Positions 8,304-17,599 are shown, counted from the stretch's first letter. The stretch is 64,000 nt of DNA from Cryobacterium soli (GCF_003611035.1 NZ_CP030033.1:3968001-4032000); one strand, 5' to 3'. Notes: a model not told the origin generated them from the letters alone. Numbers and translations: made by a program.

Positions 8304-8346
8304 CCAGGGTCGATAGGCCCGGCGTGAACACGAATGCGCCGGTTGC

Positions 8347-10536
8347 TTAGGCCTCGGTGATCCCGTCGGCACTGAGAGAGGCCAGCTCGCCCTCCCCGGA
8401 CGGGTGCGCGCCTGCCGCATCGACGATCCAGGCGTAGTCGAACGCCCGCTCACGCCAGCCGGCGTAGCGGCCGGACACTCCACCGTGGCCGGCCGACATC
8501 TCGGTCTTGAGCAGGGCGTCCGCCCCCACTTCACGCAGCCGGGCGACCCACTTGGCCGGTTCGACGTAGAGCACCCGGGTGTCGTTGAGGCTGGTGACGG
8601 CGAGGATGCGCGGATAGTGCGTCTGGTGCACGTTCTCCAGCGGAGAGTACGACTTCATATAGGAGTACACCTCGGCGTCGTGCAGGGGGTCGCCCCATTC
8701 GTCCCACTCGATCACGGTGAGCGGCAGGCTGGGGTCGAGGATCGAGGTCAACGGGTCGACGAACGGCACGCCGGCCAGGATGCCGGAGAAGAGGGCAGGG
8801 GCCAGGTTGGCCACGGCGCCCATCAGCAGGCCGCCGGCGCTGCGTCCCTCGGCGACGAGCCGGTCGGGCGAGGTGTACCCGCAATCGATGAGGTGCTCGG
8901 CGCAGGCGATGAAGTCGGTGAACGAGTTGCGCTTTCGGTGGGTCTTGCCGCTCTCGTACCAGGCGCGGCCGAGCTCGCCGCCGCCGCGCACGTGGGCGAC
9001 GGCGAAGACCATGCCACGGTCGAGCAGGCTGAGCCTGGCGATGCTGAACGACGGGTCGATGCTGATCTCGTAGGAGCCGTAGCCGTAGAGCAGGGTGGGC
9101 GCCGGGGTGCCGGGGGCCACGAGGTCGGTGCGGTAGACGATCGAGATGGGCACCCGGGTGCCGTCGGCGGCCACGGCCCATTCGCGCCGCTGCTCGAACA
9201 GGCTGGGGTCGTAGTGGCCGAGCACCGGCTGCTGCTTGAGCAGGCGCAGCTCGCCCGTGGCGACGACGTAGTCATACACCGTGGACGGGGTGACGAAGCT
9301 TGTGTAGCCCAGCCGGATGGTGGGCTGGTTCCACTCCGGGTTGCTGCCGATGCCCACCGAATAGAGTGCCTCGTCGAAGGTCAGCTCGGTGAGTCCGCCC
9401 CCGCGCTTGGTGGCGTAGGCAACCTGGGTGAGGCCGTCCTTGCGGTACTCCACGACCACGAAGTCCCGGAAAGCGTCGACGCTCTCGAGGCGGATACGGT
9501 CGTTGTGCGCCAGCACCACGCGCTTGTCGCCCCGGGGGTCGCCGGCGGCCACGCTGACGAGCTCGAAGTTCACGGCGTTGTCGTTGTGCACGATCAGGAG
9601 CCGGTCCTCGCCGTCGATGACGGCGTGCTCCACGTCGTACTCGACGTCGTCGCGGCGCGGCCACACCACGGTGAACTCTCCGGTGGGGTCAGCGGCGTCG
9701 AGCAGGTGGGTCTCGCTGGTGACGCTGGACCCCGCCTCGATCATGAGATAGCGGTTGCTGCGGGAGCGGCCCACGCCCACCCAGAAGCGCTCGTCGGGCT
9801 CGGTGAAGACCGTCACATCGGTGTCGGCCGGGGTGCCGACCTCGTGCCGCCAGACGGTGTCGGGGCGCCAGGCGTCGTCGACCGTGGTGTAAAAGACGTA
9901 GCGGCCGGTGGGGTCGAAGAGTGCGCCGGAGCTGGTGTTGGGGATCTCGTCGGCGAGGTTCTCCCCGGTGGCGATGGTGCGGATGCGCACGGTGTAGCGC
10001 TCGTCACCCTCGACATCGACCGCGTAGAGCAGCGCGGTGCCGTCGTCGCTCACGTCGAATGAGCCCAGCGAGTAGAACTCGTGGTCGGCGGCCTCGGCGT
10101 TGTCGTCGAGCAACACCTGCTCGCCGGGCAGACCGGGGGTCTGGGCCGCCTGGTCGGTCGCTGCGCCGGCACCGGCGGGGCCGGCGACAGGCCCGATCAC
10201 CGGGGGAGTCCAGTCGTCAGGGCCGCTGATGGGCGCGCGGCAATGGATGCCGTACTCCATGCCCTCGACCGAGCGGGTGTAGTGCCACCACTGCCCGCGG
10301 CGCACGGGCACGCTGAGATCGGTCTCCTGGGTGCGGTCCTTGATCTCCTCGAAGATCTGCTCCTGCAGCAGCTCCAGGTGGGCGGTGCGGGCATCCGTGT
10401 AGGCGTTCTCCGCCTCGAGGTGGGCGATCACCTCGGGGGCCTCCTTGTCGCGCAGCCACTCATAGTTGTCGACGTACACATCGTTGTGGTGGATGCGCCG
10501 GGTTGGCTTCTGGGCGGCGAGGGGAGGAAGGTTCAT
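8347..10536 (-). CDS. ptrB: Oligopeptidase B (S9A serine peptidase)
   Basis: 729 residues from the ATG at 10536 (MNLPPLAAQKPTRR); an in-frame extension of 49 residues upstream is unlike the family start. The first 420 or so residues form the beta-propeller that limits access to small peptides. The alpha/beta-hydrolase domain has EGRSAGGLLMGAVAN (catalytic Ser near 564), SLNDTRVLYVEPAKW (Asp) and EMSAGHGGVSGR (His), exactly the oligopeptidase B arrangement. It should cleave short cytoplasmic peptides after Lys or Arg. There is no signal peptide. A small oddity is an insert near residue 120 rich in glycine, alanine and proline. Confidence 0.92.
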   Translation of the reverse strand: MNLPPLAAQKPTRRIHHNDVYVDNYEWLRDKEAPEVIAHLEAENAYTDARTAHLELLQEQIFEEIKDRTQETDLSVPVRRGQWWHYTRSVEGMEYGIHCRAPISGPDDWTPPVIGPVAGPAGAGAATDQAAQTPGLPGEQVLLDDNAEAADHEFYSLGSFDVSDDGTALLYAVDVEGDERYTVRIRTIATGENLADEIPNTSSGALFDPTGRYVFYTTVDDAWRPDTVWRHEVGTPADTDVTVFTEPDERFWVGVGRSRSNRYLMIEAGSSVTSETHLLDAADPTGEFTVVWPRRDDVEYDVEHAVIDGEDRLLIVHNDNAVNFELVSVAAGDPRGDKRVVLAHNDRIRLESVDAFRDFVVVEYRKDGLTQVAYATKRGGGLTELTFDEALYSVGIGSNPEWNQPTIRLGYTSFVTPSTVYDYVVATGELRLLKQQPVLGHYDPSLFEQRREWAVAADGTRVPISIVYRTDLVAPGTPAPTLLYGYGSYEISIDPSFSIARLSLLDRGMVFAVAHVRGGGELGRAWYESGKTHRKRNSFTDFIACAEHLIDCGYTSPDRLVAEGRSAGGLLMGAVANLAPALFSGILAGVPFVDPLTSILDPSLPLTVIEWDEWGDPLHDAEVYSYMKSYSPLENVHQTHYPRILAVTSLNDTRVLYVEPAKWVARLREVGADALLKTEMSAGHGGVSGRYAGWRERAFDYAWIVDAAGAHPSGEGELASLSADGITEA

Positions 10537-10607
10537 TCCTTCAGCGTAGCCATCCGGTGTGGGCATGTCCCGTGTGCCGCGGTAGGTCGTGTGCTCTGAG
10601 GTGGTGG

Positions 10608-10621
10608 CCCCCTTCGGGGGG
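10608..10621. other. Small UUCG-capped hairpin
   Basis: CCCCC, TTCG and GGGGG form a compact GC stem with the very stable UUCG tetraloop in the 159-base gap between the divergent ptrB and lipoprotein genes. It lies within the possible leaders of both. Confidence 0.4.
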
Positions 10622-10695
10622 TACGTGTGGTCGGCCTGTGCTGCGGGGTGAGCCGTAGGGTGAAGCTGAGGCAACACCGGCAAGGGGGCAACGGG

Positions 10696-11880
10696 ATGGA
10701 TGCAGTGACGGGATACGCGCGGTGCCGGGATGCGGGCAGCGCCGGGGTGCGGGCAGCGATGCGGGGGCGACGGCTGCCGGCTCGAGCGACCGGGGTCGCG
10801 GCGCTGCTACTGCTGCTGGCCGGCTGTGCGGCCGGCCCGGTGGCTGCCCCCAGCGCGGCGTCGACTCCGATGCCGGAGAACACGGTGGCGGCGGGAGTGG
10901 ACGACGAGACCGTGCTGATGGACTGCGCCACATCCGTTCCGCTCGACGCCGCGGCCGCGGTTCTGGGCCTTCCGGTGGCCGAGGTGCTCGATCAACAGGA
11001 TCCCCCCGCGGACATCACCGCTTTTGCCAGGGCCGTGACGTTGGCCATGTCAGAACCCGCCCTGCAGATCGCGGGCGAGCAGCACTGCCGGTACATCGGG
11101 CCCTCCGGCCAGGGGCGGGCGCCGGAGGTACGCGTGTCGGTGCTGCCGAACGGAGCCGCAGAGTTCAGCCTGGTCGAGCCCGACGTGAACGACGGCCTGC
11201 GGAACATGCTTCCCGTGTACCTCGGTGACCAGGGGTACTCCGAGTGCCGGGATGGCGAGTGGGAGGGCTGCCGCGCCGAGGTGCTCATCGGTTCCACCTG
11301 GATCTCCATTTCCGTCGGCATTTCCGGCCTGGACCCTGAGTCCTTCCTGGCCTATGCCGGCGGGGTCGTTGACTCGATCGGTGCGCTGAAGTTCGCCCAG
11401 CCGGCCGAGCCGTCACGCCCCGAGTGCGGCGCGCTCCTCAGCCCTCACGACCTCAACGACTCCGGCGGCCTCGTTGACGCGACCGGCGGTGATCTGCTGT
11501 CGCTTGACGAGCGGGCGTCCCAGAACCGCGCGGCCCAGGTGCGCGGTGGGCTGGTGCAGTGCGGGTGGTCGGACGAGTCCTCGCCGGGTGGGGTTGAGCT
11601 CACGATTCTTCCCGGTGCGGGCGGACTGTGGGCTCAGACTCCACCTACCGGAATCCCGTCCACGATTCCGCTGCAGTCCATCGACCTGACGGTGGAGACG
11701 GGCGCCGAGTGGCCGGCCTCCGGCGTCGAGGCGTGGGCGGGCTGCGCCGACGACGAGTGCCAAGTCACCCTGATGGCGGACGGCATCTGGCTCACCGTCG
11801 CCTCGCCGGCCGAAGGAGGCCTGACCGGGGCTTCGGCGCTCGCCGCGGCCGCCTACCAGCGCTACGCAGAGGCCACCTAG
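10696..11880 (+). CDS. Putative lipoprotein of unknown function
   Basis: 394 residues from the ATG at 10696, which has AAGGGGG 7 bases upstream. GVAALLLLLAGC is a hydrophobic segment ending in a lipobox (LAGC), so the mature protein should be lipid-anchored on the outside of the membrane. From this start the signal region is long (44 residues to the Cys); the ATG at 10759 would give a normal 23-residue signal but has a poorer ribosome site. The mature part holds two similar halves, each with paired cysteines (HCRY and SECRD...GCRAEV; PECG and QCGW, then GCADDEC), suggesting a duplicated disulfide-bonded domain. I do not recognise the family. Confidence 0.7.
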   Translation: MDAVTGYARCRDAGSAGVRAAMRGRRLPARATGVAALLLLLAGCAAGPVAAPSAASTPMPENTVAAGVDDETVLMDCATSVPLDAAAAVLGLPVAEVLDQQDPPADITAFARAVTLAMSEPALQIAGEQHCRYIGPSGQGRAPEVRVSVLPNGAAEFSLVEPDVNDGLRNMLPVYLGDQGYSECRDGEWEGCRAEVLIGSTWISISVGISGLDPESFLAYAGGVVDSIGALKFAQPAEPSRPECGALLSPHDLNDSGGLVDATGGDLLSLDERASQNRAAQVRGGLVQCGWSDESSPGGVELTILPGAGGLWAQTPPTGIPSTIPLQSIDLTVETGAEWPASGVEAWAGCADDECQVTLMADGIWLTVASPAEGGLTGASALAAAAYQRYAEAT

Positions 11881-11932
11881 TTCTCGCGCGCCCCGCCGCC
11901 CCCAGCTGACGATTGAGCCCGCTCCGTCGCTG

Positions 11933-11948
11933 ATCGAGCTTGTCGAGG
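11933..11948. repeat. Second copy of the 16-base string, in an intergenic region
   Basis: An exact copy of the string at 570-585, here in noncoding DNA between the lipoprotein and the first DUF222/HNH gene. The region 11881-12064 otherwise holds a markedly AT-richer stretch (11985-12050) that probably contains the promoter of the HNH gene, though no clean -35/-10 pair stands out. Confidence 0.5.
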
Positions 11949-12064
11949 TCCCTTGGATGTCCCTATGAACCTGCAATGACTCGGTCGCAAGTATTCTCGA
12001 GATTCCCTTGTGGATAACGTGACATTTCCTCACAATATTCTTTGATTCGTGGGAGAATGAGGGT

Positions 12065-13813
12065 ATGGACGAAGAGCTCGTACACGGCTCCACCGCACCG
12101 CTGGGAGACACTCCCAGCGGCGGTACTCCGCAGGACTGGAACACCAGCCTGGCCGGTCCGGCACCAGTTCCCGCAGCCTTCGACGTCCCCGCTGACTCGA
12201 GCGTAAACGCAGCCACCGACACTCCCATCGACGGCGAGCGGTCGGTGCCCGCGCCGCCTCGCGCGGGTCGCCGGGCTGCCCCGCAGCCGATCTGGCGGGA
12301 CCCCGCAGACCTCCCCTCCGTGCAACAGGCGCATACCGGTGTGTTCGGACAGAAACTGCAGCTCCTGGCCGAGGCCGCCGCGGTGGTGCAGGAGGTGATG
12401 GGCTCGATCGATGTCGACGGGCTCAACGATGCGGAACTGGTCGCGCTGACTCAGATGACCGAGAAGGTCGGCCGGCCCGCGGATCTGGCCCGGGTGACCA
12501 CCGCCACGGTGGTGGAGTACCGGGCCCGGACGGGTTTGGGTCGGGACTCGTTGGCGTGGCGGTTGGGCGCCTCACACCACACCGATTTGTTGACCCGGTT
12601 GACCGGGGCGTCGGGGCAGGAGATGAAACGCCGGGTGCGGTTGGGGGAGAAGATCGCCCCACGCATGATGGGCGGCACCGTCCTCGACCCCGTCTTCCCC
12701 ACCGTCGCCGCCGCCCTGGCTGCCGGGGAACTCGGGCTGGACGCGGCGGAGGAGATCGTGAAGGGCCTGGCCGACTACAAGGTCCACGGCCGGTTCGATG
12801 CGAACCCCGCCGACGTTGACGCGGCCGAGGCGGGCTTGGTCGAATCGGCCACCGGCTCCGTCTACGGCCGCAGCACCGACGGCGACCCGATCACCCGGCT
12901 GGGCGACTCAGACGGGTTCAGTTACCCGGCTGACGCGCTCCGGGACATGGCTCTGCAGTGGCAGGCGGCGTTGAACCCGGACGGCCTTGCCCCCAACGAG
13001 GAGGTCCTCGAGGCGAAGTCCACGTTCTCCTTCGGCGGGATCCGCAACGGCCTCTACCCGCTCCGCGGCGGCGTCACGCCGGAGCTCAAAGGCATCATCC
13101 AAACCCTGTTCAACACCTACCAGTCCGCCCGCACCGCACCCCGGTTCCCCTCCGCCGAGGAACAGGAACGCATCGACGCCGGCGAACTCGTGCCCGGAGA
13201 GATCCTCGACGACCGCAGCGGCGGCGAGAAACGAGCCGACATCCTCCGCGGCATCCTCACCCAGATCGCCCAAGACCCCCGCACCCCCACCATGGGCGGG
13301 ATGCCACCGACGGTGATGGTGCACGTCAGCGCCGCAGACCTCCTCGCCGGCATCGGCGTCGGCTGGATCGACGGCGTCGACGCACCCTTGTCGATGAAAA
13401 CGATCAACCAGATGGTCGACAACGGCGGCATCCGCCCCGTGTTCTTCGGCGGCAACGGCGCCGTCCTCGCCCTGGGCAACAAAGCCCGCTGCTTCAGCCC
13501 CCTCCAACGCCGCGCCATCACCGCCCGAGACGGCGGCTGCATCGTCCCGAACTGCACCAGCCCGGCCCAATGGACCGAACTCCACCACGTCATCCCCTGG
13601 CAGAACGGCGGCCCGACCGACATCGACAACGGGGTACTGCTCTGCTGGTACCACCACCACACCATCGACACCGCCGGGTGGAAGATCCGAATGGTCAACG
13701 GCATGCCGCAAGTGAAGGCACCGCACTGGCTCGACCCCACCGGCACATGGCGACGACCCAACCAACACCGCGCCCACGACCCCAACACCCGAAAACCACT
13801 CAACACGGAATGA
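12065..13813 (+). CDS. DUF222 / HNH endonuclease-domain protein (13E12 family)
   Basis: 582 residues. A 90-residue low-complexity start precedes a DUF222 region (about 95-420). The C-terminal HNH nuclease has ARDGGCIVPNCTSP (zinc-binding CxxxxC), ELHHVIPWQNGGPTDIDN (the His-His pair and Asn) and LLCWYHHHTID (final His), so the metal-dependent nuclease site looks complete at about 485-540. This is the 13E12 REP family of mycobacteria, present in many copies in Microbacteriaceae; its biological role is unknown, with DNA-mobility or self-spread often suspected. It is flanked upstream by a recurring 16-base string and downstream by a large palindrome. A related copy lies at 60.4 kb. Confidence 0.9.
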   Translation: MDEELVHGSTAPLGDTPSGGTPQDWNTSLAGPAPVPAAFDVPADSSVNAATDTPIDGERSVPAPPRAGRRAAPQPIWRDPADLPSVQQAHTGVFGQKLQLLAEAAAVVQEVMGSIDVDGLNDAELVALTQMTEKVGRPADLARVTTATVVEYRARTGLGRDSLAWRLGASHHTDLLTRLTGASGQEMKRRVRLGEKIAPRMMGGTVLDPVFPTVAAALAAGELGLDAAEEIVKGLADYKVHGRFDANPADVDAAEAGLVESATGSVYGRSTDGDPITRLGDSDGFSYPADALRDMALQWQAALNPDGLAPNEEVLEAKSTFSFGGIRNGLYPLRGGVTPELKGIIQTLFNTYQSARTAPRFPSAEEQERIDAGELVPGEILDDRSGGEKRADILRGILTQIAQDPRTPTMGGMPPTVMVHVSAADLLAGIGVGWIDGVDAPLSMKTINQMVDNGGIRPVFFGGNGAVLALGNKARCFSPLQRRAITARDGGCIVPNCTSPAQWTELHHVIPWQNGGPTDIDNGVLLCWYHHHTIDTAGWKIRMVNGMPQVKAPHWLDPTGTWRRPNQHRAHDPNTRKPLNTE

Positions 13814-13819
13814 CCCACC

Positions 13820-13872
13820 GGGACGCAGGCTGCTCGACCAGCGGGTCTCAGGCTGCTTGAGCAGCGCGTCCC
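13820..13872. repeat. Compound palindrome after the DUF222/HNH gene
   Basis: GGGACGC (13820-13826) pairs with GCGTCCC (13866-13872), and inside it CTGCTC (13830-13835) pairs with GAGCAG (13859-13864), giving a stem of about 13 pairs around a 23-base loop. The loop also holds a direct repeat of the GGCTGCT motif. It starts 7 bases after the HNH stop codon, so it may act as a terminator; its content also resembles dispersed CTGCTCGA-type repeats of this bacterial family. Confidence 0.6.
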
Positions 13873-13975
13873 GCGTCGATTACCGACTCGCGAATGGCTT
13901 CGTTAGGGTCGAATGAGGGGCATGTGCGCATCCGCGGGGTGCTGACCACAACCGTGCTCCGGAATCAGGATCACC

Positions 13976-14773
13976 ATGTCGACCCCCGAGAGCGCACCAG
14001 CCACCAGTACTGAGACTCAGGGTGAAGCCGACATCGAGTCCGTTCTCCGGTCGGTGCTCAAGGCCGTCCCAGAGGCCGACCCCGACGCAGATCTCGACGC
14101 CATCGCAGACCCCCGCACCGTTCTGGGCCGTGTCTTCCAGGGCGTGCTGTTCGACATGGACGGCACCCTGGTCGACTCGACCAAGGCGGTGAACCGTTCG
14201 TGGCAGCGGTGGGCCGACGAGATGGGTTTCGGCGCCCTCTTCTCCGGCGTGCAGCACGGTCGTCCGGCCCGGGAGATGGTGGCCGACCTCGTGTCCGCCG
14301 ACAAGGTGGAGTCGTCCATCCGGCGGGTGACCGAGCTCGAGCTCAGCGACACCGATGACATCACCATTCTGCCCGGCGCCGCCGAACTGATGGCGAGCAT
14401 CCCGGAAGGCCGACGCGCCATCGTCACCTCCTGCAGTCGCGACCTCTGCCACGTGCGTCTGAACGCCACGGGATTCGACACACCCGCGACCGTGGTCACG
14501 ATCGATGACACCGTCAAGGGCAAGCCCGCGCCCGACCCGTTCCTGGAAGCGGCCGACCGGCTCGGCCTCGATGCCCGCCAGTGCGTGGTCATCGAAGACG
14601 CGCCGGCGGGCCTGGCCGCGGGCCGAGCCGCCGGATGCGCCACCATCGGAGTCGTCGGAACCCACTCGGCCGAGGAGCTCGACGCCGACCTCGTCGTGCC
14701 GAGCCTCGACCGCCTGCGCATCGAGCTGCACGACCACGGGGTCGTCTTCTCGCTCGCCCCACTACAGGGTTAG
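13976..14773 (+). CDS. HAD-superfamily sugar-phosphatase/phosphoglucomutase-like hydrolase
   Basis: 265 residues; ATG with AGGA 7 bases upstream. The HAD core starts at residue 59: GVLFDMDGTLVDS (motif I, both aspartates), IVTSCSRD (motif II), VKGKPAPDPFLEAADRLG (motif III lysine) and VVIEDAPAGLAAGRAAG (motif IV). The helical cap between motifs I and II is that of the HAD-IA, beta-phosphoglucomutase/2-deoxyglucose-6-phosphatase group (GPP1/DOG-like). The first 58 residues are an acidic tail not seen in most relatives. Substrate likely a small sugar or polyol phosphate; not determinable here. Its stop lies 1 base from that of the converging DUF2510 gene. Confidence 0.87.
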   Translation: MSTPESAPATSTETQGEADIESVLRSVLKAVPEADPDADLDAIADPRTVLGRVFQGVLFDMDGTLVDSTKAVNRSWQRWADEMGFGALFSGVQHGRPAREMVADLVSADKVESSIRRVTELELSDTDDITILPGAAELMASIPEGRRAIVTSCSRDLCHVRLNATGFDTPATVVTIDDTVKGKPAPDPFLEAADRLGLDARQCVVIEDAPAGLAAGRAAGCATIGVVGTHSAEELDADLVVPSLDRLRIELHDHGVVFSLAPLQG

Positions 14774-14774
14774 G

Positions 14775-15356
14775 TCACCGCAAGACGGATGTGAAGAGCT
14801 CTGCAGTGCGGCTGAGGACGGCCACGAGCCCGATAACAGCCACACCAAGCCAGACCCAGATGGGCGTGAGTCCGCGTCCGATGCGCCTCTGAACGATGAT
14901 CGACCGCCCGACGATGTAGACGGGCGGAGACAGGAACGCCCAGGCCCAGTGGAACGGGCGCACGTATCCGGCACGCTCCAACACGCGCCGGTCGGCGAAA
15001 GCCAACGCCACCGACGCGGCGTAGATGGCCACGCTCAGAACATTCCGTACGAGGCCCGACATGTCCACCGGCGGCACGAAGGGTTCTGCTGTGGGGTCGA
15101 AGTCGGTCGGGAACAGCCTGAACGGCAAAGACAGGAACGCTGCTGTCGTCAACAGGGGCAGAAGGACGATCGCCCAGAGACTGGCGGTATACACCGGGGT
15201 CTCCGCAGGCAACGGCTGTTGCACCGGGGGACCCAGCTCGGCCGGGCCCATCACGGCCGCCGTCCACTGCGTTCCGTCCCACCAGCGCAGGCCCGGTCCG
15301 CCCTCCGGATCGGCATGCCAGCGCGGCTCGCCGATCTCTGGTTCTGTCGCCGTCAT
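14775..15356 (-). CDS. DUF2510 membrane protein
   Basis: 193 residues from the ATG at 15356. The N-terminus has the DUF2510 signature, PRWHADPEGGPGLRWWDGTQWT, a short tryptophan-rich module found on many actinobacterial membrane proteins. It is followed by four probable membrane segments (VYTASLWAIVLLPLLTTAAF; VLSVAIYAASVALAF; FHWAWAFLSPPVYIVG; PIWVWLGVAVIGLVAVL). No catalytic motif is visible and the function is unknown. It is divergent from the CYTH-CHAD gene and converges on the HAD gene. Confidence 0.8.
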   Translation of the reverse strand: MTATEPEIGEPRWHADPEGGPGLRWWDGTQWTAAVMGPAELGPPVQQPLPAETPVYTASLWAIVLLPLLTTAAFLSLPFRLFPTDFDPTAEPFVPPVDMSGLVRNVLSVAIYAASVALAFADRRVLERAGYVRPFHWAWAFLSPPVYIVGRSIIVQRRIGRGLTPIWVWLGVAVIGLVAVLSRTAELFTSVLR

Positions 15357-15428
15357 CGTGTCCCCCAATACGTGTCTGACACGGCGGTGTTGTTCCGCCG
15401 TCTGCACCCAAGGTAGTAGACAGGAAGC

Positions 15429-17105
15429 ATGACTGGGCGCGAACAGACCGAGATCGAACGCAAGTATGACGTCACCGACGGCAGCCAGGTGCCGTCACTC
15501 GCGCGTCTCCGCGGCGTAACGGCCGTCGAGACGCACGACCCGTTCACCCTGACGGCGGTGTACTACGACACCGATACCCGTGACCTCGCACGCCACCGCA
15601 TCGTGCTGCGCCGACGGGAGGGCGGCGGCGATGCCGGGTGGCACCTGAAGACACCGGCCGTGGAAGGACGCACCGAGGTGCACTGGCCCCTCGACGTCGG
15701 AGAGACCTTGGACGCCGGTGCGGTGCCCGACGAGGTGCTCGAGCCCGTGCGTGCCATCGTGCGCGACCGGCCCCTAACGCCCCTGGCCCGTATCACCACC
15801 GTGCGCACCACGACACACCTGCTGGGCCCCGACGCCGAACCTCTCGCCGAGGTCGCCGACGACGAGGTGGCGGCCTCTGACGCCCGCGGCGGCACCTACC
15901 GCAAATGGCGGGAGTGGGAGGTTGAGCTGCTGGCCGGCGCTCCCGACACCCGCAAGGAGCGCACCCGCCTGCTCGACGCCGTCGAGGCGACCCTGGCGGC
16001 GGCGGGCGCGCATCCGTCGGCCAGCGTGGCCAAGATCGCCCGTGCGGTGGGCGTCGACTCGCTCACCGACCTCGCCGTGAGCCCGGTCCTGCCGGGCCTG
16101 CTGCCCTCGCCCGCGCTGCTCGACCCGGAGTCCGCCGCCGTGATCGTCGTGGGAGCGCTGCGCGACCTCACCGCCATCCTGATCGCCAAGGATCCACTGG
16201 CGCGGGCGGATGCGCCCGACGCCGTGCACAAGATGCGCACGACGGTCCGCCGGCTGCGCAGCGTCCTCGCGGTCTACGGCCGCCTGTTCGAGAAGACCGC
16301 CGTCAGCGAACTGCGCTTCGAACTCAAGAACCTCGGAAACGAACTGGGCCGCGTGCGTGACGCCGAGGTGCGCGGCAGTCGGCTGGCCGCCGAGCTCGCA
16401 GCAGCCGCCCCTCGCTCAACCGCGGATGCCGACGTTCGCCTCGTCGGGGGAGCGCAGCGGGAACACGCGGAGGCCCTCGACCGCGTGCGCGGTTACCTGC
16501 TGAGCACCCGGTACTACCGAACGTTGGACGCCCTGGACGCGTTCGCGGAGTGGCCGCCGTTCGGGCCGAAGGCCGGCCGGCCGGCCGCGGCAGAGATCCG
16601 GCGCGACCTCGCCGCGGCAGTGCGCACGCTCGCGAAGCGCACCGATGCCGTCACCGGCGCGGATGCGCCCGAACCGGCCCTGCACGAGGTGCGTAAGGCC
16701 GCGCGCCGCCTGCGCTACGCCGCCGAGGCCGTTGCCCAGGCCGCGCCGGTGCGGCTCGAGCCGGACACCACGGCGAAGAAGAAAGCGGCGAAGAAGGCCG
16801 CCAGGAAGAGCGCCAGGGCGTTCGACAGGGCCGCCGCCAGGTTCGACGAACTCCGCGGCCGGTACGACGACGTCGCCGGCGTCGCCAAGCCCCTCGTAAA
16901 GCGGCTCGGCGACAGGCACGACAGGCGACTGTTCCTCGACATCGTTGAGGGTGCCGGCCAGGCCGCCCACGAATCCGGCGAGAACACCCTGGTCTACGGG
17001 CTGCTGTTGGCCCGGGCTGAGGAGCCCGGTGAAACCGTGGAGGTGGTGCTCGCCGACGCCCGCCAGACCCTGCACAGGCTGGAGAAGATGGTCAGGGCGC
17101 TCTAG
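15429..17105 (+). CDS. CYTH and CHAD domain protein
   Basis: 558 residues. The start, TGREQTEIERKYDV, contains the ExExK motif of CYTH domains, which bind triphosphate compounds in a tunnel (inorganic triphosphatase, adenylate cyclase class IV and thiamine triphosphatase relatives). From about residue 240 a CHAD domain follows, an all-helical, histidine- and arginine-rich domain that binds polyphosphate; APDAVHKMRTTVRRLRS and PALHEVRKAARRLRYA are its two repeats. A lysine-rich insertion near 445 (KKKAAKKAARKSARA) may add polyanion binding. Together they suggest a polyphosphate-associated triphosphatase, inferred from domains. Confidence 0.9.
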   Translation: MTGREQTEIERKYDVTDGSQVPSLARLRGVTAVETHDPFTLTAVYYDTDTRDLARHRIVLRRREGGGDAGWHLKTPAVEGRTEVHWPLDVGETLDAGAVPDEVLEPVRAIVRDRPLTPLARITTVRTTTHLLGPDAEPLAEVADDEVAASDARGGTYRKWREWEVELLAGAPDTRKERTRLLDAVEATLAAAGAHPSASVAKIARAVGVDSLTDLAVSPVLPGLLPSPALLDPESAAVIVVGALRDLTAILIAKDPLARADAPDAVHKMRTTVRRLRSVLAVYGRLFEKTAVSELRFELKNLGNELGRVRDAEVRGSRLAAELAAAAPRSTADADVRLVGGAQREHAEALDRVRGYLLSTRYYRTLDALDAFAEWPPFGPKAGRPAAAEIRRDLAAAVRTLAKRTDAVTGADAPEPALHEVRKAARRLRYAAEAVAQAAPVRLEPDTTAKKKAAKKAARKSARAFDRAAARFDELRGRYDDVAGVAKPLVKRLGDRHDRRLFLDIVEGAGQAAHESGENTLVYGLLLARAEEPGETVEVVLADARQTLHRLEKMVRAL

Positions 17106-17115
17106 CGCAGCCGGT

Positions 17116-17574
17116 CTACCAGCGCCGGGCCGACGAGGCCGCGATGATCTGCAGCAACGCCGCCCGCAGCTCGTCGGCGTTGTCGAGCGGGGGGAACACG
17201 TCGGCCTCGAGCGTGCGGGCCTGCCGCCAGGCCGCGGTCCCGGCGTCCGTGCGCGTCACCAGGTGACGACGTGCGTCGCGTTCGTCGCGGATGCGCGCGA
17301 TGAGCCCCTCGCGCTCGAGCCTGTCGAGTGTGCGCGACATGGTCTGGGTCTGCACCCGCGCCTCCCGGGCCAGTTCGGTCTGACTGCGCGCGCCCGGGCC
17401 CAGCAGGTGCAGCACGATGAGGCCGGCGTGGGTGAGGCCGAGCGACGCGAGCGCCTCGACCCAGGCGTGCTCCACGAGCCGGGCCGCGGTGGAGAGCAGC
17501 CGGCCGTTGGGCCACTGCGCCATCGCCTCGCCGGCGGATGCGGCGTCGGGGGAATCGGATTCGGGAGTGGTCAC
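17116..17574 (-). CDS. MarR-family transcriptional regulator
   Basis: 152 residues: GLTHAGLIVLHLLGPGARSQ, then the HTH AREARVQTQTMSRTLDRLER and the wing GLIARIRDERDARRHLVTRT. It is divergent from the TspO-like/MFS pair, and the 89-base gap holds two adjoining palindromes that look like its operator. This MarR plus EmrB/QacA arrangement is typical of drug- or phenolic-compound-responsive efflux control, so it is likely a repressor relieved by the exported compound. Its 3' end faces the CYTH-CHAD gene with a 10-base gap. Confidence 0.92.
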   Translation of the reverse strand: MTTPESDSPDAASAGEAMAQWPNGRLLSTAARLVEHAWVEALASLGLTHAGLIVLHLLGPGARSQTELAREARVQTQTMSRTLDRLEREGLIARIRDERDARRHLVTRTDAGTAAWRQARTLEADVFPPLDNADELRAALLQIIAASSARRW

Positions 17575-17599
17575 CCCTTCACCGTACTGCTACCGTGGT

